Positions 13,196 through 21,856 of a stretch of DNA of 22,293 nucleotides are shown here, piece after piece. Both the position numbers and the translations under genes were made by a program. Each line of letters starts with the position of its first letter. Within the stretch, counting starts at the first letter, position 1. The notes under the pieces are model-generated. The model saw nothing but the letters and a program-made list of their open reading frames with translations. It made no database searches and was not told the DNA's origin. Origin of the DNA: JBFYTX01 sp964442335 (GTDB lineage Bacteria; Chloroflexota; Dehalococcoidia; Dehalococcoidales; RBG-16-60-22); assembly GCA_964442335.1 (NCBI GenBank), contig CAYTZI010000016.1, positions 1 to 22,293 on the forward strand, read 5' to 3'.

Positions 13196-13216
13196 CGGTT
13201 ACAGAAAGGGGACACG

Positions 13217-13684
13217 GTGAAAATGGAAAGAGCGTTCGGCATCATTCCGGCGACATCGGGTGCTATTACGTTTATCTGGATTATCTGTGTGGCCATAGGA
13301 CTGATACTTATCGGCGTTATCGGCCTGATGGCGTTGATGGGCTACCAGGCGAGGCACGCTACTTTCACCGTGAGCGAGCAGGGACTGCGCATCAGCACGG
13401 GTCTTTATAGTCGTTTCACTCCAAAAGAAGCGATTGTTACTGAGGAGGTCAGGGTGCTCGATTTAAATACTGAGACCGCCTATAAGCCGAAATGGCGGGT
13501 AAACGGTGCCGGACTCCCCGGCTATAACGCGGGCTGGTTTAAGTTGCAGAACAAGGAGAAGGCCCTGCTCTTCGTCACCGACCGCTCCAGCGTGGTCTAT
13601 ATACCTACCACGGAAAACTACTCGGTGATGCTGAGCGTATCGGACGCCGGTGAGTTTGCCGAGTTGCTCCGGCGCTGGGATTAG
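13217..13684 (+). CDS. PH-like domain membrane protein
   Basis: This is a 155-aa protein. Residues about 15-42 are a long hydrophobic segment (FIWIICVAIGLILIGVIGLM), giving one transmembrane helix. The rest (about 48-155) is beta-rich with a terminal helix (SDAGEFAELLRRWD) and motifs FTVSEQGLRISTGLYS and LLFVTDRSSVVYIPT. These are typical of bacterial pleckstrin-homology-like (bPH) domains that read out a membrane-attached protein. The start is GTG at 13217 with AAAGGGG 5 nt upstream, and an ATG at 13223 is also possible. The gene sits 21 nt after gatC and 17 nt before the nitroreductase gene. The function is unknown. Confidence 0.7.
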   Translation: MKMERAFGIIPATSGAITFIWIICVAIGLILIGVIGLMALMGYQARHATFTVSEQGLRISTGLYSRFTPKEAIVTEEVRVLDLNTETAYKPKWRVNGAGLPGYNAGWFKLQNKEKALLFVTDRSSVVYIPTTENYSVMLSVSDAGEFAELLRRWD

Positions 13685-13701
13685 CCGGTCGGGAGGTGCT
13701 C

Positions 13702-14403
13702 ATGAATCGTTTAACGGAGGTAATACTGTTGATGTGCATATTGTCTCTTTTCCTGTCCGCCGGGTGTGGTAAGTCGGGAAATACGCCGTCCGCCAGCGCC
13801 AGCGGTGAAACTATCGCTCTCCCCGCCCCGAACACGGACAGCGGCGTTTCTCTGGAGCAGGCGCTCCTGGCGAGGAGGTCGGTGAGGAGCTATAGCAAGG
13901 GCGCTTTAACACTCGGGGAGCTCGGCCAACTTTTATGGGCGGCTCAGGGCGTTACCGACCCCTCCGGGAAGCGCACCGCCCCTTCGTCAGGCGCGCTTTA
14001 CCCGCTGGAGCTTTACGTGGTGGTCGGGGATGTAGAAGGGGTCGCTGATGGCGTATATAAGTACCGGCCGGACTCTCATTCGCTGCTAAAGGTGCTTGAT
14101 GGCGACCTCCGTAAGGATTTGTACAACGCGGCCTTAAAGCAGGAGAGCGTCCGTAATGGCGCCGTTGATATAGTCGTTACGGCCGTATATGAAAGGGTGA
14201 CCAGAAAATACAACGACCGCGGTATTCGGTACGTTCATCTGGAAGCGGGGCATGCCGCCCAGAATATATGCCTCGAGGCGGCCGCCCTGAAGCTGGGCAC
14301 GGTAACCGTGGGCGCTTTTGAGGACGATAAGGTCAAAGAGGTGGTAGGCGCCGCCGCTGACGAGGAGCCCCTGTACGTTATGCCCGTAGGGAGGACCGAT
14401 TGA
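13702..14403 (+). CDS. SagB-type nitroreductase with lipoprotein signal
   Basis: This is a 233-aa protein. The N-terminus is a lipoprotein-type signal: a hydrophobic run (residues about 7-19) ending LSAGC with Cys22 as the putative lipidated residue, followed by a Ser/Gly-rich linker. The nitroreductase domain (about 48-231) has ARRSVRSYS, APSSGALYPLELYVV, LEAGHAAQNICLEAA and GAFEDDKV. These are the FMN-binding and SagB/ThcOx family motifs. SagB enzymes oxidise azolines in peptide biosynthesis, but many standalone members have unknown substrates, and no precursor peptide, cyclodehydratase or YcaO gene is seen here. The start is ATG at 13702 with GGGAGG five nt upstream. Only 10 nt separate it from gatA. 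Confidence 0.85.
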   Translation: MNRLTEVILLMCILSLFLSAGCGKSGNTPSASASGETIALPAPNTDSGVSLEQALLARRSVRSYSKGALTLGELGQLLWAAQGVTDPSGKRTAPSSGALYPLELYVVVGDVEGVADGVYKYRPDSHSLLKVLDGDLRKDLYNAALKQESVRNGAVDIVVTAVYERVTRKYNDRGIRYVHLEAGHAAQNICLEAAALKLGTVTVGAFEDDKVKEVVGAAADEEPLYVMPVGRTD

Positions 14404-14413
14404 GGAGGAAAAT

Positions 14414-15871
14414 TTGACATCTGATTTGACCCGCCTGACCATCCACGAGGTGCGTGATTTGCTTGAAGAAAAGAAGATATCTTCCGTAGAGCTGACTGAA
14501 AGCTATCTGGAGCGTATCAAAAGCGTCGACCCCAAAGTAAAGGCTTTCGTGACGGTCACGGAGGAGTCGGCCCTGGAGCGGGCGCGTCGCGCCGATGAGA
14601 TAATCAAAGAGGGCAAGGCCGGCCCCCTTACCGGCGTACCTCTGGCCATCAAGGACGTTATCTGCACGAAAGGCGTGCGCACCACCTGCTCTTCGAAGAT
14701 GCTGGAGAGCTTCGTGCCTCCTTACGATGCCGCGGTCATGGAGAAGCTGAACGCCGCCGGGGTGGTGATGCTGGGCAAAGCCAATATGGACGAGTTCGCC
14801 ATGGGCTCTTCGACGGAGAACTCGGCGTTTTTCACCACCCGCAATCCCTGGGACCTGGAGCGCGTTCCCGGCGGTTCGAGCGGCGGCTCGGCGGTGGCGG
14901 TGGCGGCGCTTGAGGCCGCCGGCGCGCTGGGCTCGGACACGGGCGGGAGCATACGCCAGCCGGCGGGCTTTTGCAGCGTCGTCGGTATGAAGCCTACCTA
15001 CGGCCGGGTGAGTCGCTATGGCCTGGTCGCTTTCGCCTCCTCGCTCGACCAGATCGGGCCGCTGACGCAGGACGTTACTGACTGCGCTCTTTTGATGAAA
15101 GTTATCTCGGGCCACGATAAACGCGACTCCACGTCTGTGCCGGAGCCGGTTCCCGACTATACGAAGTCGCTGGTCCCCGATTTAAAGGGTATGAAACTTG
15201 GCGTTCCTAAAGAGTATTACGTCGAGGGGATGCAGCCGGGCGTTTCCACGGTGATGAAGGACGCGATAAAGAAGCTGGAGGAGCTTGGAGCGGAGCTGGA
15301 GGAGGTGTCGCTACCCCACACCCCTTATTCCCTGGCCGTGTATTACATCATCGCCCCCAGCGAGGCCTCCGCCAACCTGGCCCGGTACGACGGCGTTAAG
15401 TACGGCTACTCGTACCGTGGCGACACCATGTGGGAGAGCATGGAAAAGACCCGCGGGAACGGCTTCGGGCCGGAGGTAAAGCGGAGAATAATGCTGGGGA
15501 CCTACGCGCTTTCCGCCGGCTACTACGACGCCTGGTACCTAAAAGCCCAGAAGGTGCGTACGCTCATCCGGCGGGAGTTTGACGACGTCTTTGAGAAGTA
15601 CGATGCCCTGATTACCCCCACCTCCCCCACCGTCCCCTTCAAAATCGGGGAAAAGACCGCCGACCCGCTTGCCATGTATCTGAGCGATATCTGCACCCTG
15701 CCCATCAATATCGCCGGGGTGCCGGGGATATCCGTCCCGGCGGGCTTCGTGGACGGCCTGCCCGTGGGCATGCAGATAATCGGCAGGCATTTCAGCGAAG
15801 AGGCCCTCTTGAGAGTCGCTTACGCCTACGAGCAAGCGACCGAGTGGCATAAGAGAAGGGCGGAGATATAA
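14414..15871 (+). CDS. gatA: Asp-tRNA(Asn)/Glu-tRNA(Gln) amidotransferase subunit A
   Basis: This is a 485-aa protein of normal length for GatA. It carries the amidase signature with the Ser-cisSer-Lys triad: Lys80 (LAIKDVICT), the Gly/Ser loop VPGGSSGGSA (151-160, cis-Ser at 155) and nucleophile Ser179 in GSDTGGSIRQPA. It releases ammonia from glutamine for transamidation of misacylated tRNA in the GatCAB complex. The start is TTG at 14414 with GAGGAGG 5 nt upstream, 10 nt after the nitroreductase stop. It is the last gene of the operon, and a hairpin without a T-run lies 12 nt downstream of its stop. Confidence 0.97.
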   Translation: MTSDLTRLTIHEVRDLLEEKKISSVELTESYLERIKSVDPKVKAFVTVTEESALERARRADEIIKEGKAGPLTGVPLAIKDVICTKGVRTTCSSKMLESFVPPYDAAVMEKLNAAGVVMLGKANMDEFAMGSSTENSAFFTTRNPWDLERVPGGSSGGSAVAVAALEAAGALGSDTGGSIRQPAGFCSVVGMKPTYGRVSRYGLVAFASSLDQIGPLTQDVTDCALLMKVISGHDKRDSTSVPEPVPDYTKSLVPDLKGMKLGVPKEYYVEGMQPGVSTVMKDAIKKLEELGAELEEVSLPHTPYSLAVYYIIAPSEASANLARYDGVKYGYSYRGDTMWESMEKTRGNGFGPEVKRRIMLGTYALSAGYYDAWYLKAQKVRTLIRREFDDVFEKYDALITPTSPTVPFKIGEKTADPLAMYLSDICTLPINIAGVPGISVPAGFVDGLPVGMQIIGRHFSEEALLRVAYAYEQATEWHKRRAEI

Positions 15872-15883
15872 GGGGTTTTTCAG

Positions 15884-15899
15884 AGGGGCTCCAGCCCCT
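15884..15899. terminator. GC-rich hairpin after gatA, possible weak terminator
   Basis: AGGGGC (15884-15889) pairs perfectly with GCCCCT (15894-15899) around TCCA, 12 nt after the gatA stop. The following bases (GTCGTTG) are not a T-run, so intrinsic termination is doubtful. It may instead protect the mRNA end. Confidence 0.4.
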
Positions 15900-16108
15900 G
15901 TCGTTGCCTGCCTTAATCCCACCTCCCCCGGTTGTTAACTTTTCCCACCCTCACTGCCCTCGTATCATTTCCGGCTTATCCCTTTGTTTTCTCTTTGGTT
16001 ATTGTATCTTGGTGTTTGGGATTTACCCCTCCCTCTTGTATTCCCCCCTCCTTAATGCTATCCTGTTTATATCTATTTTGTTCGGGGTAAAGGTGAGGAG
16101 GTGAGCGT
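15900..16108 (+). other. pyrimidine-rich intergenic region with candidate promoter at 16036-16064
   Basis: The + strand here is visibly C/T-rich with few G residues (for example runs such as TTCCCCCCTCCTT). A possible promoter for the downstream operon is TTGTAT (16036-16041), 17 bp, then TATCCT (16059-16064) preceded by TGC, an extended -10. The match is modest. No gene is seen. Confidence 0.35.
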
Positions 16109-16594
16109 ATGCTGAAGGACATTTTGAAAATCCTCGAGAACGATGCCCGCACAACGGATAAGCAGATTGCCACCATGACCGGCCTGCCCCTCGCCGAGAT
16201 AGCTAAAACTGTCCGGCAGGCGGAGAAAGACCGCATTATCCTCAAGTACAGGACGGTGGTCAACTGGGACAGGGTCGAGGAGGACGAGCAGGTCTGGGCG
16301 CTTATCGAGGCCAAGGTAAAGCCCGAGCCGGAGGCCGGCTTCGACTCCATTGCCGGGCGCATCGCCCAGTTCCCGCAGGTGCGCTCGCTGTTCCTCGCTT
16401 CCGGCACCTACGACCTATTGCTGGTGGTCGTGGATAAGACGGAGCACAGCGTGGCGGACTTCGTCGCCCAGAACCTCGCCCACCTGGAAGGCGTGCAGGG
16501 GACCGTCACTCACTTCGTGCTCAAGCGTTATAAGGAAGACGGGGAAATTTTGGAGGGAGGTGAGGAGGCAAAAAGACAGCCCGTGATACTGTAG
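16109..16594 (+). CDS. Lrp/AsnC-family transcriptional regulator
   Basis: This is a 161-aa protein. The N-terminal helix-turn-helix (1-50) opens MLKDILKILENDARTTDKQI and continues MTGLPLAEIAKTVRQAEKD. The C-terminal RAM/AsnC ligand-binding domain (about 60-145) has VWALIEAKVKP, FPQVRSLFLASGTYDLLLVV and VTHFVLKRYKEDG. This is the normal Lrp/AsnC layout, usually assembling as dimers to octamers that sense amino acids. The ribosome site is strong (GAGGAGGTGAG). It is followed by an aminotransferase 24 nt later, a pairing that suggests regulation of, or response to, amino-acid metabolism. It may be autoregulated, but no clear palindromic operator was identified. Confidence 0.92.
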   Translation: MLKDILKILENDARTTDKQIATMTGLPLAEIAKTVRQAEKDRIILKYRTVVNWDRVEEDEQVWALIEAKVKPEPEAGFDSIAGRIAQFPQVRSLFLASGTYDLLLVVVDKTEHSVADFVAQNLAHLEGVQGTVTHFVLKRYKEDGEILEGGEEAKRQPVIL

Positions 16595-16618
16595 CGGGGC
16601 GGTCTTTACCGGAGAAAC

Positions 16619-17809
16619 ATGGCCGTCAACGTCAATAATCAAAAGCAGTCGAAGTTAATCTCGGACAGGACCAACAAGCTTTCGCCGTCGGGGATACGCA
16701 AGTTCTTCGACCTCCTGGCGAACATGGAGGGAGTCATTTCGCTGGGGGTCGGCGAGCCGGACTACGCCACGCCCTGGCATATCAGCGAGGCGGCGGTAAA
16801 GAGCCTGGAGCGCGGCTACACGATGTATACCTCCAACTCCGGCATCCCCGAGCTGCGTGAGCTTACCGCTAAACATCTTAAAGAAAAGTATGGCGTCGAA
16901 TACGACCCCAATGGCGAGATTCTGATGACGGTGGGCGTCAGCGAGGCGCTCGACCTGGCAATGCGGGCTATCGTTAATCCCGGCGACGAGGTCATTATGA
17001 CCGACCCCCATTACGTGGCCTATGATTCCTGCGTGATTCTCGCCGAGGGCAAACCTGTCAAGGTGCCGACCTCTCAGGAGAACGGCTTTGAGGTCGAGGG
17101 CAAGGATATCGAGGAAAAAATAACCGGTAAAACCAAAGCGATACTCATCGGTTATCCTTCCAATCCTACCGGCGCTGTGATGCCCCGGAACAAACTGCTT
17201 GGCATTGGCGCGGTGGCGCGCCGTCACAACTTAATCGTCATCTCCGATGAGATTTACGCCCGGCTGACTTACGGCGTGGAGCATACCTGCTACGCGAGCC
17301 TGCCCGGCGTTAAGGAAAATACCATCCTGCTGGGCGGCTTTTCCAAGGCTTACGCCATGACCGGCTGGCGCATCGGGTACGCGGCGGGGCCTAAAGAAAT
17401 CATCGCCGCCATGACCAAGATTCACCAGTACACGATAATGAGCGCGCCAACCCCCGCGCAGGTCGCTGCCATCGAGGCGTTAAAGACCGGCGAGCCGAAC
17501 GTGCTTGAAATGGTCGAGGACTACAACCGGCGGCGGATGTTCATTGTTAAGGGTCTGAACGATATCGGCCTGCTCTGCTACGAGCCGAAAGGCGCTTTTT
17601 ACGCTTTCCCGTCTATAACGTGCACCGGCATGACCTCCGAGGAGTTCTCGGAGAAGCTGCTCATGGAGGAGAAGGTGGCGGTGGTGCCCGGCTCGGCTTT
17701 CGGCGCCTGCGGCGAGGGCTACGTGCGCTGCTGTTACGCTACCTCCCTGCAAGACATCGAGGAAGCGTTAACGCGCATGGGGCGGTTTGTTAAAAAGTAT
17801 AAGAAGTAG
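16619..17809 (+). CDS. class I/II pyridoxal-phosphate aminotransferase
   Basis: This is a 396-aa protein of normal length for fold-type I aminotransferases. PLP-binding residues are visible: Asn182 in GYPSNPTGAV, Asp210 and Tyr213 in ISDEIYARLTY, the Schiff-base Lys243 in GGFSKAYAMTGWRIGYA, and the distal Arg in YVRCCYAT (about residue 372) that binds the substrate carboxylate. This places it in the aspartate/aromatic/alanine aminotransferase group, but the amino donor cannot be fixed from sequence alone. GGAG lies 4-5 nt upstream of the ATG. It is co-transcribed with the AsnC-type regulator. A run of three heptamers follows its stop. Confidence 0.94.
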   Translation: MAVNVNNQKQSKLISDRTNKLSPSGIRKFFDLLANMEGVISLGVGEPDYATPWHISEAAVKSLERGYTMYTSNSGIPELRELTAKHLKEKYGVEYDPNGEILMTVGVSEALDLAMRAIVNPGDEVIMTDPHYVAYDSCVILAEGKPVKVPTSQENGFEVEGKDIEEKITGKTKAILIGYPSNPTGAVMPRNKLLGIGAVARRHNLIVISDEIYARLTYGVEHTCYASLPGVKENTILLGGFSKAYAMTGWRIGYAAGPKEIIAAMTKIHQYTIMSAPTPAQVAAIEALKTGEPNVLEMVEDYNRRRMFIVKGLNDIGLLCYEPKGAFYAFPSITCTGMTSEEFSEKLLMEEKVAVVPGSAFGACGEGYVRCCYATSLQDIEEALTRMGRFVKKYKK

Positions 17810-17830
17810 TTAGCTGTTAGCTATTGGCTG
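17810..17830. repeat. three tandem 7-bp units after the aminotransferase gene
   Basis: Immediately after the stop codon come TTAGCTG, TTAGCTA and TTGGCTG, which are three heptamers with one or two differences. The whole 56-nt gap between the convergent aminotransferase and transporter genes holds no other clear element and no T-run terminator. Confidence 0.6.
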
Positions 17831-17865
17831 TCCCAGCCGCCCCTTATCCCCTCTCCAACACAAAG

Positions 17866-19104
17866 TCAAGCGCCGATTTTTACTCGTCCGGTGTCACGTC
17901 GTTTCAGCAGGTACACTACTCCCACGGAAACCGCAGCAATGACCGCCCCTATGATGAAAGCCGCGTTATAGCTTCCCGTCAGGTCGAAAATCTTTCCCGC
18001 CAGCCATGGTCCCAGCGCCCCGCCCACCCCTATGGCGAAAACAGTCATCCCTACGAGAGTTGACATCGACCGTGTGCCGAAGTACTTGCCGATGACCAGC
18101 GGTATCTGTGTCACCTCGCCGCCGTAGGGTATGCTGAAAAGCAGCGTGAAAAGGTAAAAAGCCCAGACCGAACGTGTGAAAAGCAGAAGGACGAATGAGA
18201 GTGCCAGGGAAACGCCGATGAGCAGAAAGCCCCAATACAGGCCAATCTTTTCCGAGATGATCCCCATCGAGAGACGGCTGGCGATACTGGCTATGCCGAT
18301 AACACCAACGAAGGTGGCGGCGACAAGAGGGTCGATGCCGTTATCGGTAGCGTAGTTGACAAGGTGCACCATGACAATTTGAGTGCCGATGAATAAAAGC
18401 AGGAAACATGCCATGATCAGATACATGCGGATGTCTCTAACCGCATCGCCCAGCGAAGCCCCGGCAGGCGGCAGCCCCTCGCTGGCCGGGATGGTCTCGG
18501 ATGGCGGTAAGCGTAATAGTAAAGCTCCGATTACCATCAGCGACCCGGCGGCGATGCCGATAACGAAAAAGGTCGGCGATAATTTCATCGCGTTGATGAG
18601 TCGCTCGACCCCTGGCACAATAAGGAACGTGCCCAGGCCGGACCCCGAGACCACGATGCCGAGGGCCAGCCCGCGGTTTCGAGTAAACCAGCGTGTGACC
18701 AGGGCCGTGCTGATGCCAAAGACGCCGCTCATGCCGATGGCCTCGACGACGGCATAGGTGAGGAAGAACTGCCACAGGGCATCGACCCGGCTGGACAGGA
18801 GATAGCCGGCACCCATCATCAGGCCGCAGAATACCATTATTTTTCTGGCACCGTACCTGTCCGACAGCCAGCCGGTGCCTATCGCAGCGGCACCCCGGAT
18901 AATCATCGATAGCGAGAATACTAAAGATATGGCAGCCCGGTCTGCGTTCAAGAGCCCGGCGAGGGGCTTGAAAAACACGCTGTAGCTGTAATTAAGCCCG
19001 TAGGTGATGAAAATCATCAGGGCGCAGGCCGCCACGATGACCCAGCCGTAAGCCGGGGTAGGGCGACCGACGGCGTCCTCGGAGAGGGGCAACTCTTTCT
19101 GCAT
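17866..19104 (-). CDS. major facilitator superfamily transporter (OFA/MCT-like)
   Basis: This is a 412-aa polytopic membrane protein with about 12 hydrophobic segments. An MFS motif-A-like loop lies between helices 2 and 3 (GTGWLSDRYGARKIMV). The N-terminus (AYGWVIVAACALMIFITYGLNYSYSVFF) and the GVFGIS and WFTRNRGLALGIV segments are like the oxalate/formate antiporter and monocarboxylate transporter group. It probably moves a small organic anion, but the substrate is not deducible. The start is ATG with AGGAG about 9 nt upstream. It lies 53 nt downstream of trpS on the same strand with no terminator hairpin seen between, so read-through from argS-trpS is possible. Confidence 0.9.
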   Translation of the reverse strand: MQKELPLSEDAVGRPTPAYGWVIVAACALMIFITYGLNYSYSVFFKPLAGLLNADRAAISLVFSLSMIIRGAAAIGTGWLSDRYGARKIMVFCGLMMGAGYLLSSRVDALWQFFLTYAVVEAIGMSGVFGISTALVTRWFTRNRGLALGIVVSGSGLGTFLIVPGVERLINAMKLSPTFFVIGIAAGSLMVIGALLLRLPPSETIPASEGLPPAGASLGDAVRDIRMYLIMACFLLLFIGTQIVMVHLVNYATDNGIDPLVAATFVGVIGIASIASRLSMGIISEKIGLYWGFLLIGVSLALSFVLLLFTRSVWAFYLFTLLFSIPYGGEVTQIPLVIGKYFGTRSMSTLVGMTVFAIGVGGALGPWLAGKIFDLTGSYNAAFIIGAVIAAVSVGVVYLLKRRDTGRVKIGA

Positions 19105-19157
19105 GAAGAGGCTCCTGTAGCAACAAGGGAGTGGAGATATATTCTAAAGGGAACAGA

Positions 19158-20141
19158 TTATCCCAGCCCGACTTTTTCCTTGACCTCCGCCAGCATCTTC
19201 TCGGCCAGGGGACGCGCTTTGTCGGCGCCCTCCTTTAAAATGGCATCGATGCCGCCCGGTTCCGCGGTCAGGGCTTTGTATCGCTCCTGGAGCGGGCGTA
19301 GCCCCTCGATGACCACCTCCGCCAGCGCCTTCTTGAGGTCGCGGTAACCTTTGCCTTCGAACTTCGACTCTATTTCCTGCTGGCTTTCCCCGGTGAAGGC
19401 ATGGTAGATGGTCAGGAGATTAAAAATGCCGGGGCGGCTTTCGTCGAAGCGGATTTCCTTCAGCGAGTCGGTGGTCGCCCGCATTATCTTGGCACGGATA
19501 ACGTCCGGCGGGTCCAGGAGCCTGATGGAGTGATTCGGGGCATCGTTGCTTTTACTCATCTTCCTGGTGGGGTCGTCCAGTCCCATGATGCGGGCACCGA
19601 CGTCCGGTATGACCGGCTCCGGTATGACGAATGTCTCCCCGTAAATATTGTTGAAGCGCTGGGCAACGTCGCGGGTCAATTCAACATGCTGCTTCTGGTC
19701 TTCCCCGACGGGTACCTCGTCGGTGCGGTAAAGGAGGATGTCGGCGGCCATCAGGGCGGGGTAGTCGAAGAGTCCAACGCTTACCTGTTCCTTGAGTTCG
19801 GCGGATTTTTCCTTGAACTGTGTCATGCGATACATCCATCCCATGGGGAGGAAGCAATTGAGAATCCAGGCGAGCTCGGCGTGGGCAGCTATATGAGATT
19901 GGACGAAAATGATGGAGTAATTCGCATCGAGTCCCGCCGCCAGATAGATTCCGGTGAGTTCACGCGTCCGGTTTTTAAGCAGCGCCGGGTCCTGGGGAAC
20001 GGTAATAGCATGCAGGTCAACAATGCAGAAAACGTTATCGGTCTCGTATTGTTTCTTTACCCAGTTACCCAGCGCCCCTAAATAAGCCCCGATGTGTAAA
20101 TTACCCGTCGGCTGGATGCCGGAAAAGACACGTTTTTTCAT
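19158..20141 (-). CDS. trpS: tryptophanyl-tRNA synthetase
   Basis: This is a 327-aa class Ic synthetase of typical bacterial length. The HIGH-type motif is PTGNLHIGAY (11-20), the KMSKS loop is KMSKSND at 194-200, and the TrpRS-specific GEDQKQHVELTRD spans 146-158. It charges tRNA(Trp) with tryptophan in the cytoplasm. The ATG has AAAGG about 8 nt upstream. The gene begins 18 nt after argS, so the two are co-transcribed. No T-box or trp leader is visible in front of it. Confidence 0.97.
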   Translation of the reverse strand: MKKRVFSGIQPTGNLHIGAYLGALGNWVKKQYETDNVFCIVDLHAITVPQDPALLKNRTRELTGIYLAAGLDANYSIIFVQSHIAAHAELAWILNCFLPMGWMYRMTQFKEKSAELKEQVSVGLFDYPALMAADILLYRTDEVPVGEDQKQHVELTRDVAQRFNNIYGETFVIPEPVIPDVGARIMGLDDPTRKMSKSNDAPNHSIRLLDPPDVIRAKIMRATTDSLKEIRFDESRPGIFNLLTIYHAFTGESQQEIESKFEGKGYRDLKKALAEVVIEGLRPLQERYKALTAEPGGIDAILKEGADKARPLAEKMLAEVKEKVGLG

Positions 20142-20159
20142 TCGTAAACCTTTCTACGT

Positions 20160-21818
20160 CTACATTTTATCGGGGGCTTTCATGCCCATGAGGTTGAGCG
20201 TCCTGCCGAGCACCATCCTGGCGGCTTTCACCAGCTTTAGCCGCGCCCCGGTCATGGCTTTATCGTCGCTGACGACGCGGCAGTCCTTGTAGAAGGCGTG
20301 GAAAGCGGTGGCCAGGTCCTGGGCGTAATAGGTGAGGTGGTGGGGCTCCAGCGTCCTGGCGATGGTCTCGACTATCTCCGGCAGGAGCAGCATCTTGCGT
20401 ATCAGCGTGAGTTCGGACTCGTGGGTGAGGAGAGATACGTCCCCTTCGATGTCTTTAATCCCCCGGTCTTCCGCCAGGCGCAGAATGCTGGCGATACGCG
20501 CGTGGGCGTACTGGACGTAGTAAACGGGGTTATCGGCCGACTGCTTTTTTGCGAGCTCCAGGTCGAAGTCCATCTGGCTGTCGGCGGTGCGTGACAGGAA
20601 AACGAAGCGGCAGGCGTCCACGCCCACCTCGTCGATAAGCTCCCTCAGAGTAACTATGTCCCCGCTGCGTTTGGAAATCTTTACTATTTCCCCGCCCCGC
20701 CGCAGCGTGACCATCTGGTGAATGATTATCTCCAGACGGTCGGGGTCGATGCCCAGCGCCCCTACCACCGCTTTGAGACGGGAAACATGCCCCATGTGGT
20801 CGGCGCCCCAGATATTGATTACTTTATCAAACCCGCGCTCGATGAACTTGTTATAGTGGTAGGCGATATCGGCGGCGAAATAGGTCGGCGAGCCGTTGCT
20901 GCGCACCACCACGCTGTCCTTGTCTTCCCCGAGGGCCGTGGAGACGAACCACGTGGCGCCTTCCCTCTCGGCGAGGTGGCCGCCCTTGCGCAGGAGCTCC
21001 ATGACCTTGTCGAACTGGCCGTTCTCGTAAAGGGTCTTTTCGCTGTACCAGACGTCGAAGTCTACTCGCAGTCTCTTGAGGTCGGCCCGGGTGCCGTCCA
21101 GTATCTTCGCCAGGCCGAGCCTGCCCAGCTCTTCGATACCCTCGGCTTCGGGCATCTCCAGGTAGCGGTCGCCTTCCTCGTTGATAATCTCGGCGGCGAG
21201 GTCGACCATGTAGCTGCCGTTATAGCCGTCGGCGGGCATCTCGGCGTTCCTGCCGAGCTTCTGCTGGTAGCGCGCCCACAGCGAGTAGCGGAAGGCGTCC
21301 ATCTGGCTGCCGGCGTCGTTGAAATAGTACTCTTTGACGACCTTATAGCCGCTGGCGGTCATCACGTTGCATAAAGTGCTGCCGAGGACCGCCCCGCGAC
21401 CGTGCCCAACGTGCAGCGGGCCGGTGGGGTTGATGCTGACGAACTCTATCTGGATGAGCTTGCCTTCGCCGAGCCCGATATTGCCGTAGCTTGCGCCGGC
21501 TTTCAGGACATCTTCCACCTGGCGGGCCAGCCAGGCGCTGTCGAGGGTGAAGTTGATAAAGCCCGGCGGGACGGCGGCGGCGCTTTCAATCTCTGGGGCC
21601 GGCTCGATATATCCCGCGATTTCTCTGGCGATGTCGATAGGGCTGGCGCCCGCGGCCCGCGCCAGCTTCAGCGAGATGCTGGAAGCGTAGTCGCCGTGCT
21701 CCGGGTTCTGCGGCCGCTCGATGACTATTTCGGGGATAGAAATGGTGGGGAGCTTTCCCTCCTCCTGTGCTTTTGCTATTGCTTTAGCCAATAAATCCGC
21801 GATGGTCTGTTTGAGCAT
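20160..21818 (-). CDS. argS: arginyl-tRNA synthetase
   Basis: This is a 552-aa class Ia synthetase. It has the N-terminal Add-1 domain (1-110, including NPEHGDYASSIS), the HIGH-type motif INPTGPLHVGHGRG (129-142), a KMSKS-like KISKRSG near residue 380 and the C-terminal anticodon-binding helical domain ending MGMKAPDKM, close to the usual ArgRS terminus. It charges tRNA(Arg). The ATG has only a weak ribosome site (GGTG). An extended -10 promoter lies 39 nt upstream. It is the first gene of an argS-trpS(-MFS) unit. Confidence 0.97.
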   Translation of the reverse strand: MLKQTIADLLAKAIAKAQEEGKLPTISIPEIVIERPQNPEHGDYASSISLKLARAAGASPIDIAREIAGYIEPAPEIESAAAVPPGFINFTLDSAWLARQVEDVLKAGASYGNIGLGEGKLIQIEFVSINPTGPLHVGHGRGAVLGSTLCNVMTASGYKVVKEYYFNDAGSQMDAFRYSLWARYQQKLGRNAEMPADGYNGSYMVDLAAEIINEEGDRYLEMPEAEGIEELGRLGLAKILDGTRADLKRLRVDFDVWYSEKTLYENGQFDKVMELLRKGGHLAEREGATWFVSTALGEDKDSVVVRSNGSPTYFAADIAYHYNKFIERGFDKVINIWGADHMGHVSRLKAVVGALGIDPDRLEIIIHQMVTLRRGGEIVKISKRSGDIVTLRELIDEVGVDACRFVFLSRTADSQMDFDLELAKKQSADNPVYYVQYAHARIASILRLAEDRGIKDIEGDVSLLTHESELTLIRKMLLLPEIVETIARTLEPHHLTYYAQDLATAFHAFYKDCRVVSDDKAMTGARLKLVKAARMVLGRTLNLMGMKAPDKM

Positions 21819-21856
21819 GAGAGTTTACACCAGTTTCAGGAAAAAGTTACGTAGTG

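Noticed and set aside
13702..14403. RiPP (azole-forming) biosynthesis cluster suggested by the SagB-type gene
   Set aside because: No YcaO cyclodehydratase, precursor peptide, protease or exporter is found nearby. The neighbours are gatC, a PH-like protein and gatA.
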